Below, piece by piece: positions 27,069-35,697 of a stretch of 64,000 nt of DNA. The translations under genes and the position numbers were made by a program. Under the pieces are notes generated by a model. That model saw nothing but the letters and a program-made list of their open reading frames with translations. It searched no databases and was not told where the DNA came from. How positions within the stretch are numbered: the first letter of the stretch is position 1; each line of letters opens with the position of its first letter. This stretch comes from Rhizobium lentis (GTDB lineage Bacteria; Pseudomonadota; Alphaproteobacteria; Rhizobiales; Rhizobiaceae): positions 62,001 through 126,000 of the forward strand of contig NZ_CP071455.1 of NCBI RefSeq assembly GCF_017352135.1, given 5' to 3'.

Positions 27069-27882
27069 CGGGCGCCAGTCCTTCGATATCGAGAATGAAA
27101 GCGAATTCATCGGCAAGTCCCGGCGAATGGGCGATCACCGGTCCGCCTTGCGTAAGCAATCTCTCAACAGGCGGCATCACCACCGTCGCGCCGGCCTCTG
27201 CGGCGATCAGCGCGCCGGCCAGCATGTCCCACGCATTGAGCTGACGTTCGTAATAGAGATCGGCGGCACCCTCGGCGACGCGAACCAGGTCGATGGCAGC
27301 CGCGCCCATGCGGCGATAATCCATGCCGCGTTCATGCAGCCGCCGGGAGAGCGCGAGATAATCGTCGAAACTCGTCTTGCGGGAATGGCCGAGGATGACG
27401 AGCGCATTGGCCGGATCGGTGGTTGCGGCGGCATGAATGGCAAGCCGATCCTTGAAGGCGCCGCCGCCGCGAACGGCATGGAAAACCTTGTCCTCAGCGG
27501 CGTCGTAGACCACGCCGACCTCGACCCTATCGTCGGCGACGAAGGCGATCGAGATGCCCCAATGCCGGAAGCCCCTGATATAATTGGTCGTACCGTCGAT
27601 GGGATCGACGACCCACGTGCCGGCCCCGCCCGACAGTCCGCCGCTCTCCTCTCCCATGAATGAATCGCCCGGAAAGCGCGAGATAAGTCCGTCGCGGATT
27701 GCCTGCTCGGCTTTTCTGTCGGCAACGGTGACGAAATCCTGCAAGCCCTTGTTTTCGACAGCGAGCATGCCGGGGTTTGAAACCCTCCGAGACCGCGCCG
27801 TTTCCCGTCCCACCTCCAGAGCCACGGTGATCGCAGCCTCCGCCCTTGCGCCAATGGCGGCGGCATCGAATGCGGAATTCAT
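27058..27882 (-). CDS. Inositol monophosphatase family protein
   Basis: A 274-residue Mg-dependent phosphatase. Metal-site motifs are GEES at 77-80, DPIDGTTN at 93-100 and a good NAWDMLAGALI WD motif near the C-terminus. It is the last gene of a seven-gene minus-strand operon. Its ATG overlaps the stop of the LacI-type regulator by one base (TGATG). Downstream of a glycerophosphodiesterase and a Ugp-type importer, it could remove phosphate from an inositol or sugar phosphate (inference). It is a homologue, but not a close copy, of the gene at 941-1795. Confidence 0.88.
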   Translation of the reverse strand: MNSAFDAAAIGARAEAAITVALEVGRETARSRRVSNPGMLAVENKGLQDFVTVADRKAEQAIRDGLISRFPGDSFMGEESGGLSGGAGTWVVDPIDGTTNYIRGFRHWGISIAFVADDRVEVGVVYDAAEDKVFHAVRGGGAFKDRLAIHAAATTDPANALVILGHSRKTSFDDYLALSRRLHERGMDYRRMGAAAIDLVRVAEGAADLYYERQLNAWDMLAGALIAAEAGATVVMPPVERLLTQGGPVIAHSPGLADEFAFILDIEGLAPVTR

Positions 27883-28886
27883 CAGGCTGTCCTTCTCTTT
27901 ATCAATGTCACCGGCGTGAATTCGACGCGCGCCGTCAGCTCGGGTTCGGCCATCCGGCTCATCAGCAGGTCGACGGTCTGTTCGGCCTGGAGATCGCAGG
28001 GTTGGCGGATGGTCGTAAGGTCGTAAGCGGTCCAGCTCGCCTGAGGAATATCGTCATGGCCAATGACGGAAAGCGGCGGCGCATCATTACGGCCGCGGCC
28101 TCGCATCATGCGGTCGATCACGCCGCAGGCCATGTAGTCGTTGGCGCAAAACAGCCCGTCGATACCCGAGCCGGCAAGCTCGCCGGCCGCATCGTAGCCG
28201 CTCCGGTAATCATTGATTTTGACATGCAGAAACTCCGCTTCGACGCCCAGCTGCCTGCAGCGCGCGACGAAGGCCTCGCTGCGCCGCCGCGCCGTATAGG
28301 ATATGGCGGGTGCGGCCATCACGGCGGGCTTTCGCACGCCGTTGTCGATCAGGTGGGTGGCCGCAAGATGGCCGGCCATGCGGTCATCGGAAATGATGCG
28401 ATCGACGAAGGGAATGTCGTTACCCTTGTTGATCAGCACGATCGGCACGCCCTCGGCCGCACATTGCTCGCAGATCTCACCCGGCGGTGCGTCCGAGGTG
28501 ACGATGACGCCGGACACGGCATAGTGCAGCAGCTGGCCGATGACCGTCGAGGTATCCGCTTCCTGTGAGGTCGGCAGCAGGATGGGGCGGAAATTCCGCG
28601 CCAGCAGCACCCGTGACAGATGCTCGATCTGCTGCGTGCGGAATGGGTTGTCGAAACCGGCGGCGACGAGGCCGACGAGATCGGAGCGTTTGTTGGTGAG
28701 GCTCCGGGCAAGGTAGTTCACCCGATAGCCGAGTTCCTTGGCCGCCTGATAGACCTTCTCCCGGGTTTTCGGCGAGACGCTGGCATCCGGGGTGAAGGCG
28801 CGCGACACGGCAGCGCGCGAGACGCCGGCCACCCGCGCGACGTCGAAGGAGGTTACCTTGCGTGGTCCCTTGTCCCTGTCAGCCAA
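27882..28886 (-). CDS. LacI family transcriptional regulator
   Basis: A 334-residue regulator with helix-turn-helix SFDVARVAGVSRAAVSRAF at about 13-31, followed by the hinge LGYRVNYLARSL and a periplasmic-binding-like effector domain (Peripla_BP_3). The start is a TTG at 28886 with AAGGA about eight bases upstream; it lies within the end of the GDPD gene (eight-base overlap). Being the sixth gene of the operon it probably controls, it is an example of an internal autoregulator. Confidence 0.9.
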   Translation of the reverse strand: MADRDKGPRKVTSFDVARVAGVSRAAVSRAFTPDASVSPKTREKVYQAAKELGYRVNYLARSLTNKRSDLVGLVAAGFDNPFRTQQIEHLSRVLLARNFRPILLPTSQEADTSTVIGQLLHYAVSGVIVTSDAPPGEICEQCAAEGVPIVLINKGNDIPFVDRIISDDRMAGHLAATHLIDNGVRKPAVMAAPAISYTARRRSEAFVARCRQLGVEAEFLHVKINDYRSGYDAAGELAGSGIDGLFCANDYMACGVIDRMMRGRGRNDAPPLSVIGHDDIPQASWTAYDLTTIRQPCDLQAEQTVDLLMSRMAEPELTARVEFTPVTLIKRRTA

Positions 28887-29649
28887 ATGCTCGTTCCTTC
28901 ATCAGAGGCGCCCGCATCAGATCGGGCAGATCGGTGCAGATACCGAGAACCGAGAGTTTCATGAGGTCATCGAGAATGGTCCGCCGCTCCTCGTGCCAAA
29001 GCACGATCTCGCGGCCCGCCTCGAAGGCGCGCGCCATCAGCGCCTCGGTCACCAGATCCTGCGGGCGCTCCCCTGCCCTCTCCCAGCAGAGATGGAGAAT
29101 ATCGGCGCCGGCCTCATCACCGAGCGCATGCGGATCGTGGCCGACGCGGATCAGCAACGAGAGCGGAAAATCGCAGGCCGCATCTCTGAGTTCGCGCACC
29201 TGTGCGGTATCGAAGGAACCAAGGCAAGCAAAGCGCTGGTTCATTTCGACAAGGTGCTGCCAGCAGCGGATGCCGGTCCCCGGCGCCTTGAGCTCGACAT
29301 AGAGACCGGTCCCGGTCTCGCGGGCGAGAGCGGCGACCTCGGAAAAGCTCGGTACGTCGACGCCGTCAAGGGCAACGAGCTCCGCCGCCGTCATTTCCGA
29401 AATCCGCCGGTCGATGCCGTAGACCCGCTGCAGATGGTCGTCGTGTGATACGACCACAACGCCGTCGCCGGTCAGCTGCGTGTCGAGCTCCCACATCTCC
29501 GCACCGAGTTCAGCCGCGCGGCGGAAGGCGGCGAGCGTGTTTTCGCGTTCGTGGCCGCTGGCGCCGCGATGGCCGATGCAAAAGGGAAGCCGGCCCTTGG
29601 CGGTCGGCCAGCCGTAGCGTTTGAAAAAGGCCGAAAAATCGCGGTTCAT
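28879..29649 (-). CDS. Glycerophosphodiester phosphodiesterase
   Basis: A 256-residue GDPD with canonical motifs: IGHRGASGHERENT (His27, Arg28, and ENT at 36-38), WELDTQLT (Glu54, Asp56) and VVSHDDHL (His69). It hydrolyses glycerophosphodiesters to glycerol-3-phosphate and an alcohol. No signal peptide is seen, so it is cytosolic and acts after import. The start overlaps the ATPase stop by one base (TGATG). Its place directly behind a UgpABCE-like importer strongly suggests that the importer brings in intact glycerophosphodiesters. Confidence 0.92.
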   Translation of the reverse strand: MNRDFSAFFKRYGWPTAKGRLPFCIGHRGASGHERENTLAAFRRAAELGAEMWELDTQLTGDGVVVVSHDDHLQRVYGIDRRISEMTAAELVALDGVDVPSFSEVAALARETGTGLYVELKAPGTGIRCWQHLVEMNQRFACLGSFDTAQVRELRDAACDFPLSLLIRVGHDPHALGDEAGADILHLCWERAGERPQDLVTEALMARAFEAGREIVLWHEERRTILDDLMKLSVLGICTDLPDLMRAPLMKERAFG

Positions 29650-30704
29650 CAGAGCCTCGTTCCGTTCTCGTCGAAAACGAACACGCCGCGGCTGTCGATC
29701 CCCCAGGCGACGTCGTCGCCGACGTGAATGTCGTTGCGCACAGGCTGGATCGAGCGCAGCAGCGGGCCGCCGGCAAGACGCACGTCGTAAAGGTTCTCTC
29801 GCCCTTGCGTTTCTGCAAAGGTGATCTTGCCGGACACGCTGACGTCGCCGGCGGGCGTAAAATGCTCCGGCCGGACGCCGAGCATCAGCTTGGTGCCTTC
29901 TGCCGCACCGATGGCGTTTGGCAACGGCACCCGGATCTCGCTTTCCGGGATTGCGAAGGCGCCCTTGTCCATGACGCCGCGCAGGAAGGTGATCGGGGGA
30001 TTGCCGAGAAAGCCGGCGACGAAGGCGGTCTTCGGATCGTTGTACATTTCAGCCGGCGTGGCGATCTGGACGATCTCGCCCTCTTTCATGATGGCAATGC
30101 GGTCGCACATGCTCATTGCCTCAACCTGGTCATGGGTGACGAGAATGGCGGTGATGCCGGTCTCGCGCTGCAGGCGGCGGATTTCCGAGCGCATTTCGAG
30201 ACGCAGCTTGGCGTCGAGATTGGCGAGCGGTTCGTCGAGCAGCAGCACGTCGGGTTTGCGGATCAGCGCGCGCGCCAGCGCTACGCGCTGCTGCTGGCCG
30301 CCTGACAGTTCGGCCGGGCGTCGGCCCATCAGATTGCCGATCTGGACAAGGGTTGCGATACGGTCGACCTCCTTGCGGATATCTGTGGCCGGCGTGCCCT
30401 TCACCTTCAAGGGAAAGCCGATGTTCTCGGCAACCGTCATATGCGGGTAGAGCGCATAGGACTGAAAGACGACGCCGACATTGCGGGCCTGGCTCGGCAG
30501 GTCGGTAACGTCGCGATCGCCGAACAGGATGCGTCCACCGGTCGGCCGGTGAATGCCGCAGACCGCGAAAAGCGTCGTCGACTTGCCGCAGCCGGAAGGG
30601 CCGAGCAGCGCCAGCATCTCGCCGCTGCCCACTTCGAGCCGCATGTTCTCGATGACTTTGGTCGAGCCGAAGCTCTTCGAAAAATTGTCGAGGAGGACGC
30701 GCAT
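29649..30704 (-). CDS. ABC transporter ATP-binding protein, UgpC/MalK family
   Basis: A 351-residue ATPase. Walker A GPSGCGKST is at 35-43, with VVFQSYALYPH, LSGGQQQR, LLLDEPLANLD and LVTHDQVEA, then a C-terminal TOBE/OB region. It overlaps both neighbours by one base (TGATG at each side), showing tight translational coupling with the permease and the GDPD. Confidence 0.93.
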   Translation of the reverse strand: MRVLLDNFSKSFGSTKVIENMRLEVGSGEMLALLGPSGCGKSTTLFAVCGIHRPTGGRILFGDRDVTDLPSQARNVGVVFQSYALYPHMTVAENIGFPLKVKGTPATDIRKEVDRIATLVQIGNLMGRRPAELSGGQQQRVALARALIRKPDVLLLDEPLANLDAKLRLEMRSEIRRLQRETGITAILVTHDQVEAMSMCDRIAIMKEGEIVQIATPAEMYNDPKTAFVAGFLGNPPITFLRGVMDKGAFAIPESEIRVPLPNAIGAAEGTKLMLGVRPEHFTPAGDVSVSGKITFAETQGRENLYDVRLAGGPLLRSIQPVRNDIHVGDDVAWGIDSRGVFVFDENGTRL

Positions 30705-31546
30705 CAGCCTTTGCTCCCGCCGCCGTAGATGTTCATCAGATATTTGTTGAAGAGTGCGTAGGCGATCAGCACCGGAACGAGGTAGAAGAGTCCGACCGCC
30801 TTGAACATGTTGAAATCGTAGTTGTTGTCGTCGGCGAGGAAGCCCGCGAGATAGACCGAAAGCACCTGCACGTCATTGCCTGGCGCGAGCACCTGCGGCA
30901 GGATGAATTCGCCCCAGCCGGACAGGAAGGAGAAGAGCCCGAGCGCCATGATCCCGGGCTTGACCTGCGGCAGCACGAGGCTCTTCCAGACGCGGAAGCG
31001 GGAGGCGCCGTCGACGACACCGGCCATTTCGATTTCCCAGGGCACCGTATCGTAGAAGCCCTTCATCAGCCAGATCCCGAGCGGCAGGTCGATCGCCGCC
31101 TTCACCAGGATGACGCCGATCAGCGAATTATAGAGCCCGATCATCTGCAGCACGATGAAGATGGCAATGATCAGCGTCACCGACGGGAAGGCGTGCAAGA
31201 CCATGACGCCGGCGAGGAAGAAGCCTCGCGCCGGCACGTTCAATCGCGAGAGAACGTAGCCGGCCATCGACGAGACCAGGAGTACGAGACTGGTGGTGCA
31301 GGCCGAAAATAGCAGCGTATTGACGGTCACCTGCCAGATGTTCGCCTTGCCCGCCGTCGTCTGCCACAGGAAACGCCAGTGATTGACCGTGAAACCAGAG
31401 GGCAGCAGCGCATCCGGCTGCTTCACTGTTACGGTGTCGAGGAAGAGGTAGACATACATCAGAAGCAGCGGCAGGCTGACGATCGTCAGTGCTGAAACGA
31501 CAGGCCAGCTGCTGTAATTTGCCGAGGGCTGCGATCGTTCGGCCAT
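30704..31546 (-). CDS. Carbohydrate ABC transporter permease, MalG/UgpE type
   Basis: A 280-residue permease with the EAA-type loop IEMAGVVDGASRFRVWKSLV. The ATG at 31546 was chosen because GAGGA lies about seven bases upstream; a TTG at 31552 would overlap the previous stop. It shares an operon with the long permease upstream and the UgpC-like ATPase downstream. Confidence 0.92.
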   Translation of the reverse strand: MAERSQPSANYSSWPVVSALTIVSLPLLLMYVYLFLDTVTVKQPDALLPSGFTVNHWRFLWQTTAGKANIWQVTVNTLLFSACTTSLVLLVSSMAGYVLSRLNVPARGFFLAGVMVLHAFPSVTLIIAIFIVLQMIGLYNSLIGVILVKAAIDLPLGIWLMKGFYDTVPWEIEMAGVVDGASRFRVWKSLVLPQVKPGIMALGLFSFLSGWGEFILPQVLAPGNDVQVLSVYLAGFLADDNNYDFNMFKAVGLFYLVPVLIAYALFNKYLMNIYGGGSKG

Positions 31547-31548
31547 GG

Positions 31549-32850
31549 TCAATCCTCGATCAGGGGCTTGGCGACAAGCGTGCGGTAGTTGAAGACGCGC
31601 AGATAGAGGAGCGACAGCGTCACGCCGATGACGACGAGCACCAGCGCCATGGCCGCGCCCAGCCCGTATTCAAGGTTGCCGGCATAGTTCCTGAGTGCCG
31701 TGTGATAGGCGGCGAGCGCCCAAACCTCCGTGGCGTTGCCAGGCCCGCCATTGGTGGCGAGCAGGGTTTCATTGAAGGAGGCGAGCAGCGACAGTGTCTG
31801 ATAGCAGGTGACGAAGAGGATCGGCCAGCGCATCTGCGGCAGGATGATGTAGCGAATCTGCTGCCAGCGCGACGCGCCGTCGACCTCGCTTGCATAAAAT
31901 TGGCTCTTCGGAATGGCCTTCATCGCCGAGGAAAAGACCAGCATGCCCATCGAGGCGCCGATGAAACCGTTGATCAGAACGACGAAGAACCAGGCATTAT
32001 AGGCGGTGTCGAGGAGATAATTCTTCGGCGGATAGCCGAACTTGCCCATCAGCACCGAAATGAAGCCGGTGTCCCAGGCGAGCCATTTCCACAGCATGAC
32101 ATAGATGACGACGGGCGTGATGCGGGGCAGCAGCCAGATGCCGCGGAAGATCGAGGCCGGCGCCGGCGGCATGTAATGCGTCCAGATTGCCAGCAGCAGC
32201 GCATAGCCGACATTGAAGAGCGTCAGCACCAGCGCGACATAGAGCGCGGTATTCAAGAGCACGCGCGCCATGTCGGGTGAGGTGGCGATGCGCGAGAAAT
32301 TGTCGGTCGTCCAGGTCCAGCCGGTGTAGGTGGCCTCAGCGACGGCTTCCTTCTGTTCCAGCGTCAGATTCAGGCCGAGCGTATCAAGAGCGGAAAAAAG
32401 CTCTTCCTTGCTGTCAAAGCGTGTGTTGACGGCGGAGCGGTTGAACTGTTCGGAAATCTGTTTGACGTCGCGCGTCGAAGGCCGTTCGGCAAGATCCTTG
32501 ATCATGCGCTCGGCTTCGCGCCGCGTCGGGAAGACCTCGCCGGCGTGCTTGGCGCGCAATTCCGCAGCAATGCCGTGCGCCAGGCCGAGACCTTCCACGG
32601 CCTTGAGGCCGGCTTCATCGATCGCGTAGCGCGGTTCGGCCAGTTCAGCGGCGATATCGGGCATCGCCGATTTCAATATTATCAGGGAATTAGGGGCGAT
32701 TTGGTAGACGCCGCCTGATATCCCGGTCGCGGTCGACATGTTGGTCATCGAGAAGACTGCCGTCAGAATGACCGGCAGCAGGAAGAAGAGGACGATCATG
32801 ATCGCCGCGGGCGCGATCATCACCAGTCCGAGCCTTCTGGACGATTTCAT
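31549..32850 (-). CDS. Carbohydrate ABC transporter permease (MalF type) with large periplasmic insert
   Basis: A 433-residue permease, about 130-140 residues longer than most family members. Helix one is at about 9-33. The next membrane helix begins only near 198, so residues 40-180 form an extra, mostly helical and charged domain that must lie in the periplasm. The remaining part is a standard permease core with YASEVDGASRWQQIRYIILP as coupling loop. GAGGAGG precedes the ATG at 32850; the upstream open frame is non-coding. E. coli MalF has a comparable P2 loop that docks the binding protein; whether the two are related is not clear. Confidence 0.9.
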   Translation of the reverse strand: MKSSRRLGLVMIAPAAIMIVLFFLLPVILTAVFSMTNMSTATGISGGVYQIAPNSLIILKSAMPDIAAELAEPRYAIDEAGLKAVEGLGLAHGIAAELRAKHAGEVFPTRREAERMIKDLAERPSTRDVKQISEQFNRSAVNTRFDSKEELFSALDTLGLNLTLEQKEAVAEATYTGWTWTTDNFSRIATSPDMARVLLNTALYVALVLTLFNVGYALLLAIWTHYMPPAPASIFRGIWLLPRITPVVIYVMLWKWLAWDTGFISVLMGKFGYPPKNYLLDTAYNAWFFVVLINGFIGASMGMLVFSSAMKAIPKSQFYASEVDGASRWQQIRYIILPQMRWPILFVTCYQTLSLLASFNETLLATNGGPGNATEVWALAAYHTALRNYAGNLEYGLGAAMALVLVVIGVTLSLLYLRVFNYRTLVAKPLIED

Positions 32851-32912
32851 GGAAGCCTCCTCGCGGATCGACCGGGCGGCGGGGTGCCGCCGCCCGGAAG
32901 GGTGCTTCGATC

Positions 32913-34259
32913 TTAGCGGATGACGATCTTGTCGCCGAGCGTGCCCTTCAGCTCGCTCTCGGCATCGCCGATGGCGGCGTCGACGGTCTTGGCGCCGGTC
33001 CAGGAAGCTTCGAGGTTCTTCCACATGATGTTCCAATATTTGCCGAAATCGGAATTGTTCGGCATCGCATTGGCATGCGGCAGCAGGCGCTCGGTGGCTT
33101 CCCGGGTCCAGCGGTCGGCCGAGTAGAAGTCGACTTCCGATTCCGCCTCGGAAATGCCGAGATGGGCTGACTTGACCGCATGCAGCGCGTTGATGCGCGG
33201 CTCGGAGGCGATCGTGATCAGCTGGGCCGCGATATCGGTCTCCTCCTTGTCGTGGCCTGCCGTCAACAGGTAGACGAGCGGGTGGGTCAGCGTGTTGGCC
33301 TTGCCGCCTTCGCCGGCCGGGATCAGCGTGAAGATCACGTTGCCGAAGAAGTCCTTGAGGCCTTCCTGATTAACGAGGCGGGCATAGTGCCAGGTGCCGC
33401 CGTCCCAGATGCCGGCCTTGCCGGTGGCGACTTCCTTCCACCACTGATCGCCAGGCATGCCGATATGGTTCTTCTTGGTGACGCCCGCCTTAACGGCGTC
33501 GGCGAAGAACTGGTAAGTGCGCTGCATGGCGGCCTTGTCGAAAACGAGCTTGCCGCCTTCTTCCATCGTACCGCCGAACGAGGTGTAGAACTGCCAATAG
33601 TCAGGGCCGTTGCTGGGGCGCGGATAGAAGCCGTAGCCGGGCTGGACGACGCCCTTGTCCTGCATCTTCTTGGCGTCTTCGAGCAGGTTCTTCATGGTGT
33701 ACTTGCCGTCCTGGACGTTTTGCGGCAGAGCATCCAAATCGGCGTCGCTGTAGCCGATCGCCTTCATGTGCGGCTTCCAGAAGAACATCGGACGGGATTC
33801 GGCGTCCTGCGGAATGCCGTAGACGGCACCGTTATAGGAAGCGATCTGCAGCAGGTTCTCATAAATGCCGTTGAGCGGCCAAGCGTCGAGATCGACGTAG
33901 TCCTCGATCGGAACGATAAGGCCGGCCTGCGACCACGGCGCGATATCCTCGTGGCCGCTGGCGACGATGTTCGGGGCGGTCTTGGCTTCTGCAGCAAGGG
34001 TCAGCGCCTGCTTGAAGTCGTCCCAGCCGGAATAGGCTTTTTTCTCGACCTTGATCTTCAGCTCTTCGCCCTTGAGAGCGGCTTGGCGCTCCAGCTGCTG
34101 GGCGGCGATGTCGATGGCGTCGAGGCGATAGACGTCGTTCGGACCGGTGCCGCCAGCCCAGACGGTGATGGTAACGTCCTTGGCGAATGCGAGAGCAGAA
34201 GTCGAAGCCAGGATGGCGGCAGCGACGGTGAGGGACTTCAGTGTCGGCAAAATGGTCAT
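32913..34259 (-). CDS. ABC transporter substrate-binding protein (family 1)
   Basis: A 448-residue periplasmic binding protein. Signal peptide 1-26 ends in LAFA, and the mature protein begins KDVTITVWAGG. The ATG at 34259 was preferred over 34268, because GGGGAG abuts the latter and is nine bases from the former. It is the first gene of the seven-gene importer, GDPD, LacI and IMPase operon and partners the long-insert permease. By operon context the ligand may be a glycerophosphodiester or phosphorylated polyol; sequence alone does not prove this. Confidence 0.92.
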   Translation of the reverse strand: MTILPTLKSLTVAAAILASTSALAFAKDVTITVWAGGTGPNDVYRLDAIDIAAQQLERQAALKGEELKIKVEKKAYSGWDDFKQALTLAAEAKTAPNIVASGHEDIAPWSQAGLIVPIEDYVDLDAWPLNGIYENLLQIASYNGAVYGIPQDAESRPMFFWKPHMKAIGYSDADLDALPQNVQDGKYTMKNLLEDAKKMQDKGVVQPGYGFYPRPSNGPDYWQFYTSFGGTMEEGGKLVFDKAAMQRTYQFFADAVKAGVTKKNHIGMPGDQWWKEVATGKAGIWDGGTWHYARLVNQEGLKDFFGNVIFTLIPAGEGGKANTLTHPLVYLLTAGHDKEETDIAAQLITIASEPRINALHAVKSAHLGISEAESEVDFYSADRWTREATERLLPHANAMPNNSDFGKYWNIMWKNLEASWTGAKTVDAAIGDAESELKGTLGDKIVIR

Positions 34260-34791
34260 TTTCTTCATCTCCCCAGAAGAGCAGTGTGAGGCCTCTTTGA
34301 CGGGTCATCACTGGTGTTGACGACCGTTTCAAAAACCCGCGAAAACGTGACAAGTCCCGCTCTATGGGCTTAACGTAACGGCCGAATGACAAAATTGAGC
34401 ACGTGTGCAAAATTATTATGACGATGTTCTGAATGTGGTCAATTGCCGATGCTGAGGCGACATCGCTTCTGGGTGAAAATCAGCATCGATGGCGATCTTG
34501 AAGGCCTGAATGAAGTGCCCCTTGCCTCCGTTTTCGCAATCAGCTATTGGTAGTGAAGGATTTGACCAGCAAGGGAGGCGTGCAATGACAGATATTTCCT
34601 CGTCCAACGCCTCTTTGGCATAGGCTTCCGAAGCTCCCTACCCTCGTTCATCCGAGACCTTTCAAGCTTCACCATCCGAAGACGGCTTCCATTTCGCACG
34701 CAGCGTTTTGGCACGGCGACGTCCGGGCAACATGGCGTTGCGCTTTTCAGGCTTGAAGAAGGGCGGTTCAGCATTCCGACCGCGATTGATC
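34260..34791. other. Intergenic region with operon promoter and one candidate operator
   Basis: A gap of 532 bases before the minus-strand operon. An imperfect palindrome TTGAGCACGTGTGCAA with a CACGTG core (34395-34410) is a candidate site for the operon's LacI-type regulator; it matches its own reverse complement at 12 of 16 positions. On the plus strand, GGGAGG stands before a very short frame of 12 codons (34585-34623, MTDISSSNASLA), which could be a leader or a gene remnant. Nothing else is recognisable. Confidence 0.4.
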
Positions 34792-34974
34792 ATGAACAAT
34801 CAGCACGCCGGCGAGAGCTTGGCGACATCCATGAGCGAGCTTTGCTCGCGATTTAGCTTTCGAGAAATTCTCGTCGCAACCATAATTGCCCGGCGGAAAC
34901 GTCGTAGCATGGTGAACAGCTTGGACTCTTTTCCAGCATGGCTGCGCCGCGACCTCGCTTTATCAGGTGAATAG
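34792..34974 (+). CDS. Small protein with DUF1127-like C-terminal motif
   Basis: A possible 60-residue protein. The C-terminal part (IIARRKRRSMVNSLDSFPAW followed by LRRDLAL) resembles the DUF1127 pattern of a basic stretch, LxxL, then L-x-R-D-I-G-L. DUF1127 proteins are small and abundant in rhizobia, with roles in RNA and phosphate regulation reported for some. No convincing ribosome-binding site is seen, and a longer frame from 34708 is also open, so the start is uncertain. Whether it is expressed is not clear. Confidence 0.45.
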   Translation: MNNQHAGESLATSMSELCSRFSFREILVATIIARRKRRSMVNSLDSFPAWLRRDLALSGE

Positions 34975-35163
34975 ATCGGCTTCCTCGCCGATGTTGGGGA
35001 ATGTCCGGCCGGGATGGTTTCAAGGCAAAATCATGCCGGCCGGCTTCGGCGGCCGAGCCGCGCTTTGCTTGAAATATCTCGAACTTTAAGTTAGGGGATT
35101 ATGCTTGGATTTCGGTATCCACATCCCGCATTTTTCCGATCATCGTTTTTGCACGTCCGTTCC

Positions 35164-35622
35164 ATGAGCCTTGAATCCGTCCGTGCCTTTTTCCGCACCC
35201 ATGCACCAGATATCGAAATCATCGAAACCGCCGAGAGCTCCTCGACGGTGGCACTTGCTGCCGAAGCCCATGGCGTCGAGCCGGCCCAGATCGCCAAGAC
35301 GATCTGTCTGCGCGTCGGAGAACAGGCGATGCTGGTCGTTGCCGGCGGCACGGCGCGCCTCGACAATCGCAAGTTCAAGGATACGTTCGGAGGCAAGGGG
35401 CGCATGCTCGATGCGGAGGAAGTCGTGGCTATGACGAGCCATCCTGTCGGCGGCGTCTGTCCGTTCGGCCTGCCCGCGCCGCTGCCCATCTATTGCGATG
35501 TCTCGCTGAAGCGCTTCGATGAGGTCGTGCCCGCGGCCGGCTCGACGAACTCGGCCGTGCGCATCGAAACCGGGCGCCTTGCGGAACTGACCGGCGCCAG
35601 CTGGGTCGACGTCTGCCAGTAA
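35164..35622 (+). CDS. YbaK/EbsC family aminoacyl-tRNA deacylase
   Basis: A 152-residue trans-editing-domain protein. It hydrolyses mischarged aminoacyl-tRNAs such as Cys- or Ala-tRNAPro. The fold blocks are present: AKTICLRV with the conserved catalytic-type lysine (Lys45), AMLVVAGGTARLDNRK, and GGVCPFGLPAPLPIYCD, then RFDEVVPAAGSTNSAVRI. An open frame reaches back to 35101, but similarity begins with MSLESVRAFF, so the ATG at 35164 is used. It is monocistronic, cytosolic and well conserved. Confidence 0.9.
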   Translation: MSLESVRAFFRTHAPDIEIIETAESSSTVALAAEAHGVEPAQIAKTICLRVGEQAMLVVAGGTARLDNRKFKDTFGGKGRMLDAEEVVAMTSHPVGGVCPFGLPAPLPIYCDVSLKRFDEVVPAAGSTNSAVRIETGRLAELTGASWVDVCQ

Positions 35623-35697
35623 AGAACTTCACACCTCAGAAAGAGTACCTATATTAGCTCCCGATATGCCATGATTGTGCATGACAGGAGATCAGGA

